This document shows positions 15,657 to 26,805 of a stretch of 64,000 bases of DNA, piece after piece. The notes under the pieces are model-generated. The model was not told where the DNA came from. It did no database searches and saw nothing but the letters and a program-made list of their open reading frames with translations. Made by a program: the position numbers and the translations under genes. Source of the stretch: Chytridium lagenaria (taxonomy: Eukaryota; Chytridiomycota; Chytridiomycetes; Chytridiales; Chytridiaceae); assembly GCA_025449115.1 (NCBI GenBank), contig JAHLKC010000115.1, positions 62,001 through 126,000 of the forward strand. The letters run 5' to 3'. Within the stretch, counting starts at the first letter, position 1; every line of letters starts with the position of its first letter.

Positions 15657-17723
15657 ATGTCCGCTTCGCCAGTCCTCCTGGCCGTCTCACCAGCAGTCCC
15701 TTCATCCATGCCCACAGCAACCACACCATCAACGCCCACCAACCACCACCTCCACCTCCACCACACCCATCATCCACAACAACAGCAACAACACCACCAC
15801 CACCCCCATCATCAACGCCAAGTCGTGATCAACACCGCCTCTCCCGCTGCCCAACGCTACTCTCACCGTCTCACCCCATCCCCGCCTTCCTCCCCTCCTC
15901 TCCTCCTCCCCACCCACCTTCTCCCCCTCTCAAACTCGTCCACCGTCCTCCCCTTCCTCTTCCGTCCGCTACTCCCCAACCCTCACCCCTCTCGGCTCCC
16001 CAACAACAACAACAACCCCTCTCGCAGCAGGTTCACCTCCCCGCTTCTTCTCACCATCATCCTCACCTTGCTCATCACCCCAATACAACCCTTACGCTCC
16101 TTACACCACAACACCACTTCGACTTCAACTCGTCTCCTCACCGTCAAGACAACAAGGAATCAAACCTATCCTAAAGGACCATCATGACGAGGATCTGAGA
16201 CACGCGGTTGCTCTTTCTTTGGAAGGCGTCACCCTCCCTCTTTACCCACCCTCTGTCGTGGATAGCGTAAAAAGGAGCAGAGCGTCCTCTGTCTCTTCCT
16301 TGGCGAGCACAGTTGACTCTTTGGCAAAGTCTCTATCACCACCCCATAATTCAGGGTCTTTTCGCGTAAAGGTAATGTCCACACCACATCTCACCTCCTT
16401 CTGTCTCTGCTCCATTCATCCTTTTTTCCGTCGTCGTGTTTTTCCGGTACCCGATATCCCCATACACCCACCTCTATTTTTTTATTTCTATTTTTTCAAG
16501 CTCCGTCAATGGCCGTCGTCCAACAATGCATCGATGTGGTCCCCCCTCGTTGCTTGCTTGCTTGACTTTGCCGCCCTTTTTGGTGTATAGTTGTTATTGA
16601 GATCTGATTGGATGAGGCAGTGTTGGGTGTGACTTTTTGGAATTTCGGTTTTTGAAAGTGACAATTCTATTTGTATTTGCTCACGCGACCTAAAATATCC
16701 TCAAAATCACTTTATTTTTTACTTTTTGTTTTTCGTCTATACTTTTCTTTATTTTTTAACTCACTCTGACCTAAACCATAACATGTGGATTTAAACCCTT
16801 CTCTGTATTTCTTTTATTTTTCAGTTAATCCCTTCTCCGTATTTCCTTTTTTTTTTGTTTGTTTACAATTGCCAAGTTTATGAATATTTATGAATACCCA
16901 ACTAACCACCTTTTATTGTTAAACTCATTCAGAAACACACCCTTTGTTTCGACCGCGGTATCGAACGCGTCTGCCTCTTTTACAAGGACGCCCCACCTTC
17001 CTCCATACCATCCAACAAACGCTACACCAACATGGACCCAACCCCCCCCCCACCTCCACCTCCTCAAAACCACCCCTCCCCCACCCCCCCAATCCGTCGC
17101 TGGTGTCTCCTCTCCAAAACAACCCCCTCTGCCCTCACCCCTCTCCCCCCACATCCAACGTTGGCCTTGAAACCATACGCCTCCTCGAATCCGACGACGG
17201 CGCACGCCTCCTCGTCTTATGCACCATCCTCGTCCGAAACCTTGCCTACGAGAAACACGTGGACGCTGTCTACACCCTTGACAACTGGACATCTCAACAC
17301 CCATCCCCATCCGCCGTCTACAAACAATCCATGGAGGGGATGGATCGGTTCACGCTTGAGTTTGAAATCACGACTCCACCTCCTGTGTTGCGTCTTGAAT
17401 TTGCTGTCCGCTGTCGGATGGGGGGATGCGAGTATTGGGATAATCGGGGGGGTTGGAATCATTTTTTGGAGGCGGTGGAGGTGACGCCGAAGAAGATGAA
17501 ACGGGCTACACTTGTGTTGGATGGGGAGGCGTTGAGGGCTTATGCTGCTGCTGGGGCGGCTGCTGCGGCTTATGCGGCTCGACTTGGGGAGGCGGTTGCT
17601 GCGGAGGTTGTGGGGATGGGGATGGTGGAGAGACGGGTGGAGGGGGGTGTAGGAGGAGGGTGGGGGGAGTTTTTGGGGGATGGGATGAGGGTGAATACGG
17701 CTACGACGGTGTCGATGAGTTGA
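15657..17723 (+). CDS. Glycogen-targeting PP1 regulatory subunit with CBM21 domain (GAC1/PPP1R3-like)
   Basis: Targets protein phosphatase 1 to glycogen, activating glycogen synthase. Exon 1 (15657 to about 16371) encodes a Ser/Pro/His-rich low-complexity N-terminus with poly-Gln and poly-His, then GIKPILK and LSLEGVTLPLYPP. After an intron of about 560 bases, exon 2 begins RVKKHTLCFDRGIERVCLF across the junction. This resembles the RVxF-type PP1-docking motif and following strand of GAC1-type proteins. The CBM21 domain follows: LCTILVRNLAYEKHVDAVYT, DNW, DRFTLEFEI, LRLEFAVRCRMGG, EYWDNRGGWNHF, where the last aromatic/Asn cluster is the glycan-contact signature. The C-terminus is Ala/Gly-rich. 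Frame shifts occur in exon 1 (about 15880-15960) and at the C run near 17041-17050, both in homopolymer-rich DNA. Confidence 0.85.
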
Positions 17724-18522
17724 GAAATGTCAACAGAAGGGATAAGGGCGAGTACGGCCACGATGGGTTTTAGAAAGTCTTGCTGTTGTGGTTGTCCCCG
17801 TTGACGTTACTTGTGTTTGTTTTTTTTTTGTATACCTTTGTACATGACTGGTAAACCCTTTTTTTGGGGGGTATTTCGCCGTCCTTCCCCTCCCCCTTTT
17901 CACTTTTTTTAAATGCTTCAACGATGGATGTCATAGAACGAGCGCACCCAATTTCTTTTTGTTTTCTTGTCGTTAGTTCCCCCCCTTCATTCGTTTAGAG
18001 ATTTTGTAATCCCCCCTTCCTCACTTCCCCACTCTCGACTACAACGAATTACGACCGGTGATTCTATATAAAGCGGTCTCCCCCCCCACCTTTGCCCGCT
18101 GCGACCACAACAAAATACGATTAGTATTTTTTGAACTAACACGGTCTCCTTCCCCACGACGAAAATGTTTTTGAACTAACACGGTCCAAACACTTGGTTT
18201 ATTTATACATGACAGATTTCCCCCCCTTTTCATTCACAAATTGCAGGTGGTCTCCAAACCCAGCCAACATGTATTTCGTGTAACATTATCTCCAATCCTT
18301 ATCGTGATCAGGTAGATACATACGATAATACGGTATATACTTTGATTGCTTGAACCCAGAAATATCATCAAAAAAGTTGGGTGGGTGTCCCTTCAAAGGT
18401 GTCTGCATCCATTTATAAAAGGACGGCAACCATCCCCCCCCGTCTTTTCTTTCCAGAGACCTCCTTTGCAGAGTGTTTTTTTTTTGGGAACCTCATATTT
18501 CTTTTTGTGAAAAGGACGAACG
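17724..18522. other. Intergenic region, permease promoter at its end
   Basis: A 17-base direct repeat (tttgaactaacacggtc) occurs at about 18130 and 18170, 41 bases apart. No gene is seen. Confidence 0.55.
18414..18423 (+). promoter_or_regulatory. TATA box for the amino acid permease
   Basis: TTATAAAAGG, about 100 bases before the ATG at 18523; a close match to the canonical element. Confidence 0.5.
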
Positions 18523-21500
18523 ATGACGAACGATGAGGGTGTTCGACAACGAAAGGTTGCCAAGATTGATGCAGAGATTGCGGATGATGCGAGGTTGAAT
18601 CAGTTGGGGTATAAGCAGGTAAAAGGTTTGACAGTGTTGTTTTGTTTTCGTTTTGGGGGTTTGGTGGTCATTATGGGACTTTGAATGATGCCGCTGTTTG
18701 CGCATTTGTTTTTCCATCACCCCACCCCATTACTTTGTTGTTTTTGTTTTTGGGTGCTTCTCTTTCAACTTTCTTTCGCATGGGTTTCGACTTGATTTCG
18801 CCGTTCTTTCTCGCTTTACTTTCGTCTTCTTTCCCTCACCCTTTACCTTGTTGTTGTTTGTCTATGCGCTTCTCTTCTGCCCTTCTTTCGACTTGCTTTC
18901 GGCTTGATTTCGCCCTTCTTTGGCCTTTCTTTCCCTCCCCCCTTACCCATTGTTTTTTTATTATGCGCTTCTCGTTCGCCCTTTTTTCGCATTGGTTTCG
19001 GCTTGATTTCGCCTTTCTTTCTCCGTTCGTTCGCCCTTCTATCCCTCGCTTTACCCCGTTGTTCCTTTTTTTGCTTCTCGTCCGCCCCGTTCCCCTTTTC
19101 CATTTCTAATCGCCTCCATTCCACATTCCCCCGCTTCCTCATCCAACCAGGAACTCTCTCGAGCGCTCCACGCCTTTTCGAATTTCGGGATCACGTTCAC
19201 GATTCTCTCTGAACCGTTATCGGTGCTGCCATTGTTGTATTTGGGGTTGTTGGCGGGTGGACCTCAGGGGATGTTGATCACGTGGCCTGTGATTACGTTG
19301 TTGTCGTTGGCGCCTGCGACGGCGATGAGTGAGATTATGTCGAGTTATCCTACGAGTGGGGGGTTGTATTATGTGAGTGTGGGGGTTTTTTTTTGTTGTT
19401 TTTTTTTGGAGGGAGGGGAGAGGGAATGGAGGTTGGGATGTAATTGTTATTGTTATGAGCTTTGTGTTAAACCGTTTGTGGACGCTGTTTTTGCGTTGGG
19501 ATGGATGGAGGGATGAAACAGCGTTGGGATGGATGGAGGGATGATGGGACGATGGTATGGATGGAGGGGTTTGTATGGATAAAGAAGAAGATTGATGGGA
19601 GGATGGGGTTGGAATGTGCAGCGTCATTGCTAGATGATAGATGGATAGACGGGTTGGAATGGATAAAGGAGAAGATTGATGGGAGGATGGGGTTGGAATG
19701 TGCAGCGTCATTGCTAGATGATAGATGGATAGACGGGTTGGAATGGATGGAGGAGAAGGTTGACTGTCAGGACGAGGTTGGAAGATGAAGGAACTACAAA
19801 GTGGGCTTTTGATGACGAGGAACGTTTGGGATGATCTAACCACCTTTTCCAAATACAGTGGGCCGCCTCCCTCGCGGGTCCCCGCTGGTCCCCCTTTGCC
19901 TCCTACATGACGGGTTACTTTAATTCCCTCGGACTCATTGGTCTCTGTTCCGGGTCCGGGTACGCGTTTGGTCAATTTTTCACCAACGTACTCGCCTTAT
20001 CCGGTGTCACGAGTGTTGACACGGATATTGTTGGGGTGGATGCGATGTTGCCCAAGGTGGTGATTATGGTGAGCGCGTGGATGAGTTTAGGGTTGGGAGC
20101 GGCTTTGGCTTGTGCACCGAGTCGGAGGTTGGAGTGGATTGGGAAGGCGAGTTTTTGGTTTAATGTTATGGGGATGGTGGGGATTGTGGTGGGGTGTTTT
20201 GCGAGTGAGTAAAAGTGGTTTTACTGTGCTTTTTTTTCCTTCTTTTTCTCAGTGTCTACTGTTGTTTTGTTTCTCTTTACACTCATTTTTCCTTTGTTTT
20301 CATTTTTCCTTTTCGTCTCTCACCCTTCTTTCTTTTTATTGTTCCACTTTATCATTTGTGGGGCGGTGGTGAATAACCACCCATTATCAACTTTTCCGTT
20401 CTCTTTCCACGCGCCTTTCCTTGCGATTCCTTCTAACAACTTTTTCCCAAGCATCCACTGTCCGCGTCAGCCCTGAATTCCTCTACCGCGCCTGGAACAA
20501 TGGCACAGGCCTTCCTGATGGGATGGCTGTGGTGATCTCGATCCTTCTCGCCACGTTGACTTACACGGGGTATGATTCTGCGGCGCATCTTGCTGAGGAG
20601 ACGAATGATCCGTCGGTGTCGGGACCGAGGAGTATTTTCATGAGTATTGTGGGGACGTTTATTGGAGGTGAGGATGGAGTTCTTTTATGTTTTGGAGTGA
20701 GAGTGGGGTGAAAAATTGGTTGGGGAGGAAGGTTTAGAAAAACATTTTCGGGTTTTTTTTTTTTTTTTTGTTTTTTTTTACGAAATGACGTTACTCGTTG
20801 ATGAGACGCCATTATCGTCCGTTCTATGCTCTTTTTTAATTTTTCGGTTTCCTATTTTTTCGTTGAACGAGAATGACGTGAATGGCTGAGGAAACACCAT
20901 TATCGTCTGTTTCAAGCTCGTTTTAATTTTCGGTTTACCCTTTTTTCGTCAAACGAGAATGACGTGAATGGTTGATGAAACACTATTATCGTCCGTCTTC
21001 AGCTCTTTTTTAATCTCTTAACTAAACCACGTCTTTTTTAAAAACAATAACAGGCTACCTCGCCCTCCTCGGCCTCCTCTCCACCATCGACCCCACCACC
21101 TACAACGACCTCGGCGCCCTCGGTTCCTACGCACTGACTCAAATTTTTCTCAACACGGTCGGGAAAGCTGGAGCGATCGTGTTTAACATTCTCCTCATGT
21201 TTCTTGCGATCACCAATATTTTTGGGTTGCTCCTGAATCATGCGAGACAGACTTTTGCGTTTTCGAGGGATGGAGCGTTGCCTGGGTCGTCGTGGTTGCA
21301 TTGCTTGAGTGGGGATAATGTGCCCGTGAGAGCTACTGTGGTGATTGCGGTGGTGGATTGTGTGATTTTGGTGCCGAGTTTGTATAGTTCGACGTTGTGT
21401 GAGTCAATTTTTTTGGGTGTTTTGATTTTGATTCTCCCCTCCCACACCCGCCCCCTTTCTTTAAGTCGTGAATGCTGGTGCGGAGAATCCATTGATGCCA

Positions 21501-22364
21501 GCATACCCACTCCTTCGTATCTAATTTTCTTGTGCCTGCGTTGTTTTTTTGGAATTTTTTTTTTTTTTGCTTGGCCTATCCCTCCAACACTCTCGTTCCC
21601 TTGTCATCACGAATCTCTCCTCGCACTTTTTTCGTGATCTTCTCTCCCCCTACCTGTTTGCGTTTGTTCTAGATTGGGTCTAAACTCCTGTTTTTATTTT
21701 AACCTCTCTATAGACTACGCCATCAACTCATTTGGTGTTGTCGGTACTTACCTCGCCTACGCCGTCCCCATCGCCTTACGTGTTCTCCATGACGATCGAT
21801 TCCCGAGAGGCAAGTTTTCGATTGGTGTGTGGGGTCGACCCGTTGGGATGATTGCGGTGGTGTTTTTAGTCATTTCCAGTGTTGTTATCATGATGCCGAC
21901 AGTGTACACGGTAAGACTCCCCCCCCACGTCCCCTATATACCCGTTATGTCCATTGACGCTTTACGAAAAAAACAAAATAACAATTTCTAAAATAGGATC
22001 CTGCTGAATTCACCAACGAGGAAGGGGTATTAGATAACACTGCCTACGTGAAACAATGTAAGCGCATATTATTCCTTGTAAAGAGGTTCCCCTGCTGAAT
22101 TTTTTTTTTGTAGACCTTCAAAACTTTAACTGGGCGCCTGCGATGGTGTTTGTGGTGTCGTTTGTGGCGATGGTGTTTTGGGGGGTGAGTGCGAGGAAAT
22201 GGTTCAAGGGACCGCCGATTGATAAGATGACGCAGTGGGGGGTTGCGAGGGGGACTTCGGGGGTCAGTGTTGATGGGACTGTTGTGGAAGAGGAGGAGGA
22301 GGTTGTGGTTGAGAGGTTGGAGGGGGAGGAGGGGGAGTGGAAGGTTGCTAAAGGGGGTGCGTGA
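18523..22364 (+). CDS. Amino acid / GABA / choline-type permease (APC superfamily)
   Basis: A polytopic plasma- or vacuolar-membrane transporter of the amino acid/choline transporter group (UGA4/HNM1 type). Eight exons are read, starting at 18523, 19150, 19859, about 20454, 21053, 21714, 21997 and 22115. All introns have canonical ends and the frame is intact throughout, unusually for this window. The protein starts MTNDEGVRQRKVAK, then LNQLGYKQELSRALHAFSNF, the family's first-helix motif SEPLSVLPLLYLGLLAGGPQ, PATAMSEIMSSYPTSGGLYY, GYFNSLGLIGLCSGSGYAFG, TGYDSAAHLAEETNDPS, IFGLLLNHARQTFAFSRDGA, NSFGVVGTYLAYAVPIALRV, and a cytosolic tail rich in Glu/Val/Gly. Helices before and after GPRSIF, and the conserved EE of the mid-protein loop, match the family. 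The substrate cannot be fixed from sequence alone. Confidence 0.9.
18755..19085. repeat. Imperfect tandem repeat in permease intron 1
   Basis: About three copies of a 105-115 bp pyrimidine-rich unit sharing cttgatttcgcc, a ttccctc block, and tatgcgcttctc. Entirely within the first intron. Confidence 0.65.
19577..19747. repeat. 84-bp direct repeat in permease intron 2
   Basis: Two almost identical copies (about 19577-19661 and 19662-19745) containing gaagattgatgggaggatgg and cgtcattgctagatgataga. A partial third copy starts after them, and shorter GGATGGATGGAGGGATG repeats precede them. The whole array lies in the second intron. Confidence 0.85.
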
Positions 22365-23394
22365 AGGGATGCTTTTCCCCTCCATATTTTTTTTTGGGAT
22401 GACGAGAAAAGGGGGTGGTTTGTTTTTTTTGTGTGATTAAGAACCTCTCCTTTTTCTTTTCTTTTTTTTTTTATGACTACGTCTATGGAGTTTATTTGAG
22501 TGCTGGTTTTCTTTTTGAAGACTGATAATATTTTTTTTTTCCTTTCATTCTATTCTTTGCAATTTATCAATTTGGGTACACTACTTTTCCTTTTTTTTTT
22601 TTTTGATGGAGGGGCGGGAGGTTGAAAGAGTGTCTTTTAATAATAACATTTTGGATGTGGTTGTATGGATATCTAGTTTCGGTTCACTTTGAGAAAACGC
22701 GTTTCTAATAAACGTGTTTTCTCAAAGTGAACTCACCCCCACTTCCTTTCAACAATGGCTACATCGCCACTTCGTTCACCAGGACCTAATATTCAACCAT
22801 TCAATTTATCTCAAGTTGAGAGTTTCCAGTTAAACTTGAAACACGGTTTATATATAAAGTCCATAAATGATGATAATATTAAACTTGAATGATTCGCACC
22901 ATTTACATTAACGAAAATGGTGTTTTTCCCAAGAGAATTCATACAAAGTTAATGCCAACATTGGATGAGTGTTGGTTGAGCTTCAAAGACCATAAAAAAA
23001 AAACAGGAACAAAAAAACACACACGCGAAAAAAAATATAGAAATGAGTATACAAATGGGGGTGGGGGGGAATCACCATATTCAATGTGTTGGGTGAAGGA
23101 GGGAATGGAGTTTTTGAACAAAAGGTTGTATTTCTTTGGTTTGACATGTGATGGTGTGATGGGGTCGAGAACTGATGACCCAAAAAGATTTTTGTGGGGA
23201 AGATGGGTGTGATGGGACGTGTGTGTGTGTGGGGGGTATCTACAGATAGTCTGCCCAAAAAGGGAAAAATCACGAGCAGAAAAAAAAAGAGGTTATTGAG
23301 ACGGAATGGGGGGAGTGTGCAAAAAAGTCCGTGTTCTTTTTCGGATTCGAAAGCAAGGATACGATAGATAGAGAAGGAGGAACTGTTTGTTTTG
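22365..23394. other. Intergenic region between convergent genes
   Basis: Between the permease stop and the stop of the small membrane protein. Holds T-rich tracts just after the permease (probable terminator region) and the long hairpin. No gene is recognised. Confidence 0.6.
22682..22732. repeat. Inverted repeat: 23-bp stem, 5-base loop
   Basis: Arms 22682-22704 and 22710-22732 pair over 23 positions with a single mismatch (G-U wobble if transcribed), around the loop ctaat. The left arm starts gttcactttgagaaaac. It lies 318 bp after the permease stop. Confidence 0.9.
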
Positions 23395-23861
23395 TTAATG
23401 AGCTTTCCTTTTTTCGTGGAGTTGGACGAGAAGCTTTGGGACGAGTTCTGCGGTGACGATGATGATGAGGAGGACGAGGAGGGATCTTGCGACGTAGGCG
23501 GATGCGGTTTCGGCTGAAAGAGTGGTAGTGAATGTAAAAGAGGTTTAGGTGAGTGGAAATGAAAAAGGGATGGCATGTGTTCAACTCGTCATGGAGATAT
23601 GGAAGAATTATAGCATGTAGATGTAGTTGGGTAAAGAACGCTTAAAAAATAGAATGCAGAACAACATCAAGGGTGATAGGAGAAGAACGGTAATAAGAGA
23701 TACACACCTCCTACGGATGCACCGACAGAGATGCCAGCGACAAAGATGCTTGCTCCTAGTGCCACGTTGAGAAGTGCAGATTGTGATGAATCGAATGCAT
23801 CTGATGACGATGATGCTGATGATGATGAGTAGTGCGAGGAGGATACTTCTGGCATGTGCAT
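23395..23861 (-). CDS. Small membrane protein with two predicted helices
   Basis: Two exons (23861-23708 and 23513-23395) join with correct phase across an intron with GTGTGT donor and TTTCAG acceptor, giving about 90 residues. The N-terminus is Ser-rich (SSSHYSSSSASSSSD), followed by one hydrophobic helix (NVALGASIFVAGISVGASVG) and, after the intron, a second (ARSLLVLLIIIVTAELVPKL), then a basic end HEKRKAH. No family is recognised. The topology suggests a small hairpin protein of an internal membrane or mitochondrion. The upstream flank carries a decamer repeat array. Confidence 0.6.
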
Positions 23862-23874
23862 GATTAAGAGGGTA

Positions 23875-23975
23875 CTGTAGAGTAGAATAGAGTAGTGTAG
23901 AGTAGTGTAGAGTAGTGTAGTGCAGTATAGAGTAGTGTAGAGTAGTGTACTGTAGTGTAGAGTAGTGCTGTATTG
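23875..23975. repeat. Decamer microsatellite (tgtagagtag type)
   Basis: About ten imperfect copies of a 10-base unit rich in GTAGAGTAGT, immediately upstream of the start codon of the small membrane protein (minus strand). Confidence 0.8.
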
Positions 23976-24472
23976 TATTTGGCTAGTGCAGCAGTGTGTG
24001 TGTAGAGAGATGATGATGGATGATGATGAATAAACAAGGTGAGAGATGCGTACTTTGACTATATATATACTGACTGACTATATACTGAATATAAATATCA
24101 AAACTCAAAAAACACTTGATGAAAATGTTGAATCTGTGTAACACTCAAGGGATATCCTTGTCACGCGCATTTTCACATGTCCTGGCAGTAATATTATTAA
24201 TAGTTCATTTATTATATAACAGGACTGGTTGTTGCTTTGAGCGGATGCACCTTGTTGCAAAAAACATCCCATTCATCAAAGATTAAACACAATTCCTTGT
24301 GCAGCAACATACATGGATTCTGCTACTATCATCTCAATTATACATTTGCTTGATTTCTGAAGCAATCGGCGGAAAAGGTAAACAGAGGCCATACATGCAT
24401 GATTTCGAAGCGTAATGGTGATCTCTTTCATCAATGCAATTAGCACGGCATCTCAACGCGTCCTCAATAGCC

Positions 24473-25402
24473 TCAAGTCTCTGTGCGTTCATCCTCGGTT
24501 TTGCTATCACGAATCATCGTTTTTTGTCCCGAAACTGAAATTGCAATTGAATAAAAAAAGTTAAACAAACAAAAAGCACCACGTACTTAAAAAGATAAAA
24601 CTTACCAAAAGCCCCCAACATTTTCACCTCGTGCAAATGGTAGTGGTGACTAACGTAATAGTGACTCCAGTTTTTATTGGTCGTCATGCTAGATTATTGT
24701 AAACAAAAGAAACACAAACCCCGTTTTTAAAACTCACCGGCATTTGAGAACTGACATTTGATGACGCTTCAAACCATAAAGCTTCATAGCGCTCCCCTTG
24801 AGAATCTCGACCACTTCCCATTTGACCTTTTTCATCCTCGTCTGACGAAGGATGGGCTCCTTTGCAAATTCCGGAAGTGAATTGTGATACTCACGCCACT
24901 CCTTCACAAAACACGTCCAGCAAGTCTTTCCCGCAGTATCAGCGGCCATGATCCGACAACTGTTCAGGTCAGACTTTACACTAACCCCAAAGCATCCATC
25001 GCAGACGCATTTCCATTTTCGCGATACAATCTGCTTCCACGTTCCTGTCTTCTTGGAACGTGGGTTTGGTTTGACGTTCTTGGAAAAGTGTACAATGAAA
25101 CGGTGCCACGTTGAACTGTTACTGACACTTTGGTTGAGGGCTTTGCATGTCTTGCCTAGTCGGATGTATTCGACGGGGTGGTTGAGACGGTTGAGGATGT
25201 TGTCAAGGATCTCTGTTCGAAAAAAGTATGAGTTGTTCTAGAGGTCTTTGACGATTGAGAAAAAGGCGACCACCAAACCTTGCGGGCATGATGCTAACGC
25301 CGCAGTTGGTCCGTGATTTTCCCATTGAAGCGGAGGTGGATGTTTGACCTTCTTTTTGCGAGGCCTCTTGGCGGAAGGTTCCTTGACGGTAGTTGTGTTC
25401 AT
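24473..25402 (-). CDS. F-box protein with CxxC...CWxCF putative zinc motif, copy 2 (unit A)
   Basis: Exons 25402-25279, 25212-24738, 24688-24606 and 24534-24473 join in frame to 247 residues with no correction, making this the reference copy. The N-terminus is basic (SAKRPRKKKVKH, a possible nuclear signal). Exon 2 carries the F-box (EILDNILNRLNHPVEYIRLG, KTCKALN), CVCDGCFG, then AGKTCWTCFVKEWREY. A later MKLYGLKRHQM segment vaguely recalls the MKLY segment of XPA-type zinc domains; this is only a suggestion. F-box proteins present substrates to SCF ubiquitin ligases in nucleus or cytosol. What looks like a stop after exon 2 (TGA) overlaps a perfect GTGAGT donor, and the downstream exons are conserved in all three copies, so splicing through is favoured. 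Confidence 0.75.
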
Positions 25403-26360
25403 GTGAAAGTTTTTTAAAGTGATGGGTGGGAAAGTTTTTTTTTTATATCACAATCGCGTCACAAACCTTTTCAATATGTAATATTTCTTTTGTAGCTTAA
25501 ATGTTGTGATGTTGTCAACCTCGATGGGCGTGTTTTTCGCCGCGATAAAGACGAACGAGGGCTCTTGTGAGAATACGCAGAGAAATCCAGGTGCCATCGC
25601 ATATCGACCGTTCCATAATCGCCTTGAAACAAGAAAACAAAGATAGCTGACTTCAACATCCAAAATGCGACTCCGATGAAGGTTTTGAAGGAGGTTAAAT
25701 AAAACACAAGAAATATGCCTAATTTGAAATGCAACGCGCGCGACTCTGCATTTTCAATCATCGCTTTTTAAAATCAAAAAACCTGACGAAAAAACTGAAA
25801 TAGTGTTTATGAACGGTAACGAAACTCACAAAGATTTTTAATATAAATTTAATCCTTTTACAGTGGGCGAGTATATCAGGCTAAAGTATACCAAAGTCGA
25901 CCCCCGATGGAGCAAACTGAGATTCAAGTTGATGGATTCAAAGACCAATACGGGATGAACGCGACGCGGCGCGGTAGTAGGACTGTCCATTTAAATGGGA
26001 AAAGTGACCAGATAGTCCATCCTGATTCTACCCGTCCCTCGCTTTTGTCCACACAGTCAAAACTACGCTCAATATGGTTGTTGCGGTTAACCTTTATTTT
26101 CACAGTCTAGTAACCGCAATAAAACACGTGTCAATGATTCCCCCAATCCATTCTCCGTCACGCCGTTCACCGTGTCCTTTCCATGCATCCCACCATTCTC
26201 GTCGTCAAAAAAAAATGTTCAGCATACCTCCAATCCACCTCAAGACTTTAACGACCCCCCCGTCAACTCTCTCCTAATCCTCAAGGTAACTCTATCTTGA
26301 TTTGAACTATAAAAATAAATGGAAATATAAGTCTCATTGCGGAGAGAATTTAAAACAGCA
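25403..26360. other. Spacer of unit A, no gene assigned
   Basis: Aligns with unit B but lacks about 360 bp present there. Short open frames on both strands differ between the copies by frame-changing indels and by amino acid replacements, so no coding constraint is visible. Confidence 0.5.
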
Positions 26361-26492
26361 TTACTCACTTCCATGCGCATTCTTGATTTCAGCGTCAATG
26401 GCTTTAACAAACATTTGGTGCTGCTTTACAAATGAAAGTCCGATAAACTTGCTGCTAGCGATCTGGACGGCATATATGACACCACAGCCGCA
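26361..26492 (-). pseudogene. Duplicated last exon of BOLA3 (fragment)
   Basis: Encodes a near copy of the BOLA3 C-terminus (AVQIASSKFIGLSFVKQHQM, then KAIDAEIKNAHGSE and stop). The acceptor that precedes the exon in the intact gene is replaced by unrelated sequence, and no first exon exists nearby. Substitutions include G-A-M to G-V-I at the start of the motif and V to F in KQHQM(F/V)VK. It marks the end of the duplicated unit. Confidence 0.85.
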
Positions 26493-26805
26493 GTATTAGT
26501 TACAAAAAAGGACTTGTTGCTGCTTCGTGCGGATACACCTTGTTGCAAAGTAAATAACAAAAACGACATCGAATTGATCAAAGACTCAACACATTCCTTG
26601 TGCAGCAACATACATGGATTTTGCTACTATCATCTCAATTATACATGCTTGATTTCTGAAGCAATCGGCGGAAAAGGTAAACAAAGGCCATACATGCATG
26701 ATTTCGAAGCGTAATGGTGATTTCTTTCACCAATGCAATTAGCAAGGCATCTCAACGCGTCCTCAAGAGCGTCACGTTTCTGTGCGTTCATCCTCGGTTT
26801 TACTA

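Larger units (their letters stand above)
24200..26495. repeat. Segmental duplication, unit A
   Basis: Aligns end to end with unit B (about 26500-29180). Shared landmarks in the same order: a block starting cttgttgca, the whole minus-strand F-box gene, its upstream flank, a tacgggatgaa block, cacgtgtcaatgattccccc, and the last BOLA3 exon. The left edge is approximate. Confidence 0.85.

Noticed and set aside
15563..17310. Gly/Arg/Val-rich minus-strand frames opposite the glycogen-targeting gene
   Set aside because: They mirror the Pro/Ser/His-rich coding strand; CBM21 and PP1-docking motifs fix the plus strand as coding.
19217..19975. 252-codon minus-strand frame over permease exon 2 and intron 2
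   Set aside because: Its repeats are the intronic minisatellite read backwards; the permease motifs and splice sites lie on the plus strand.
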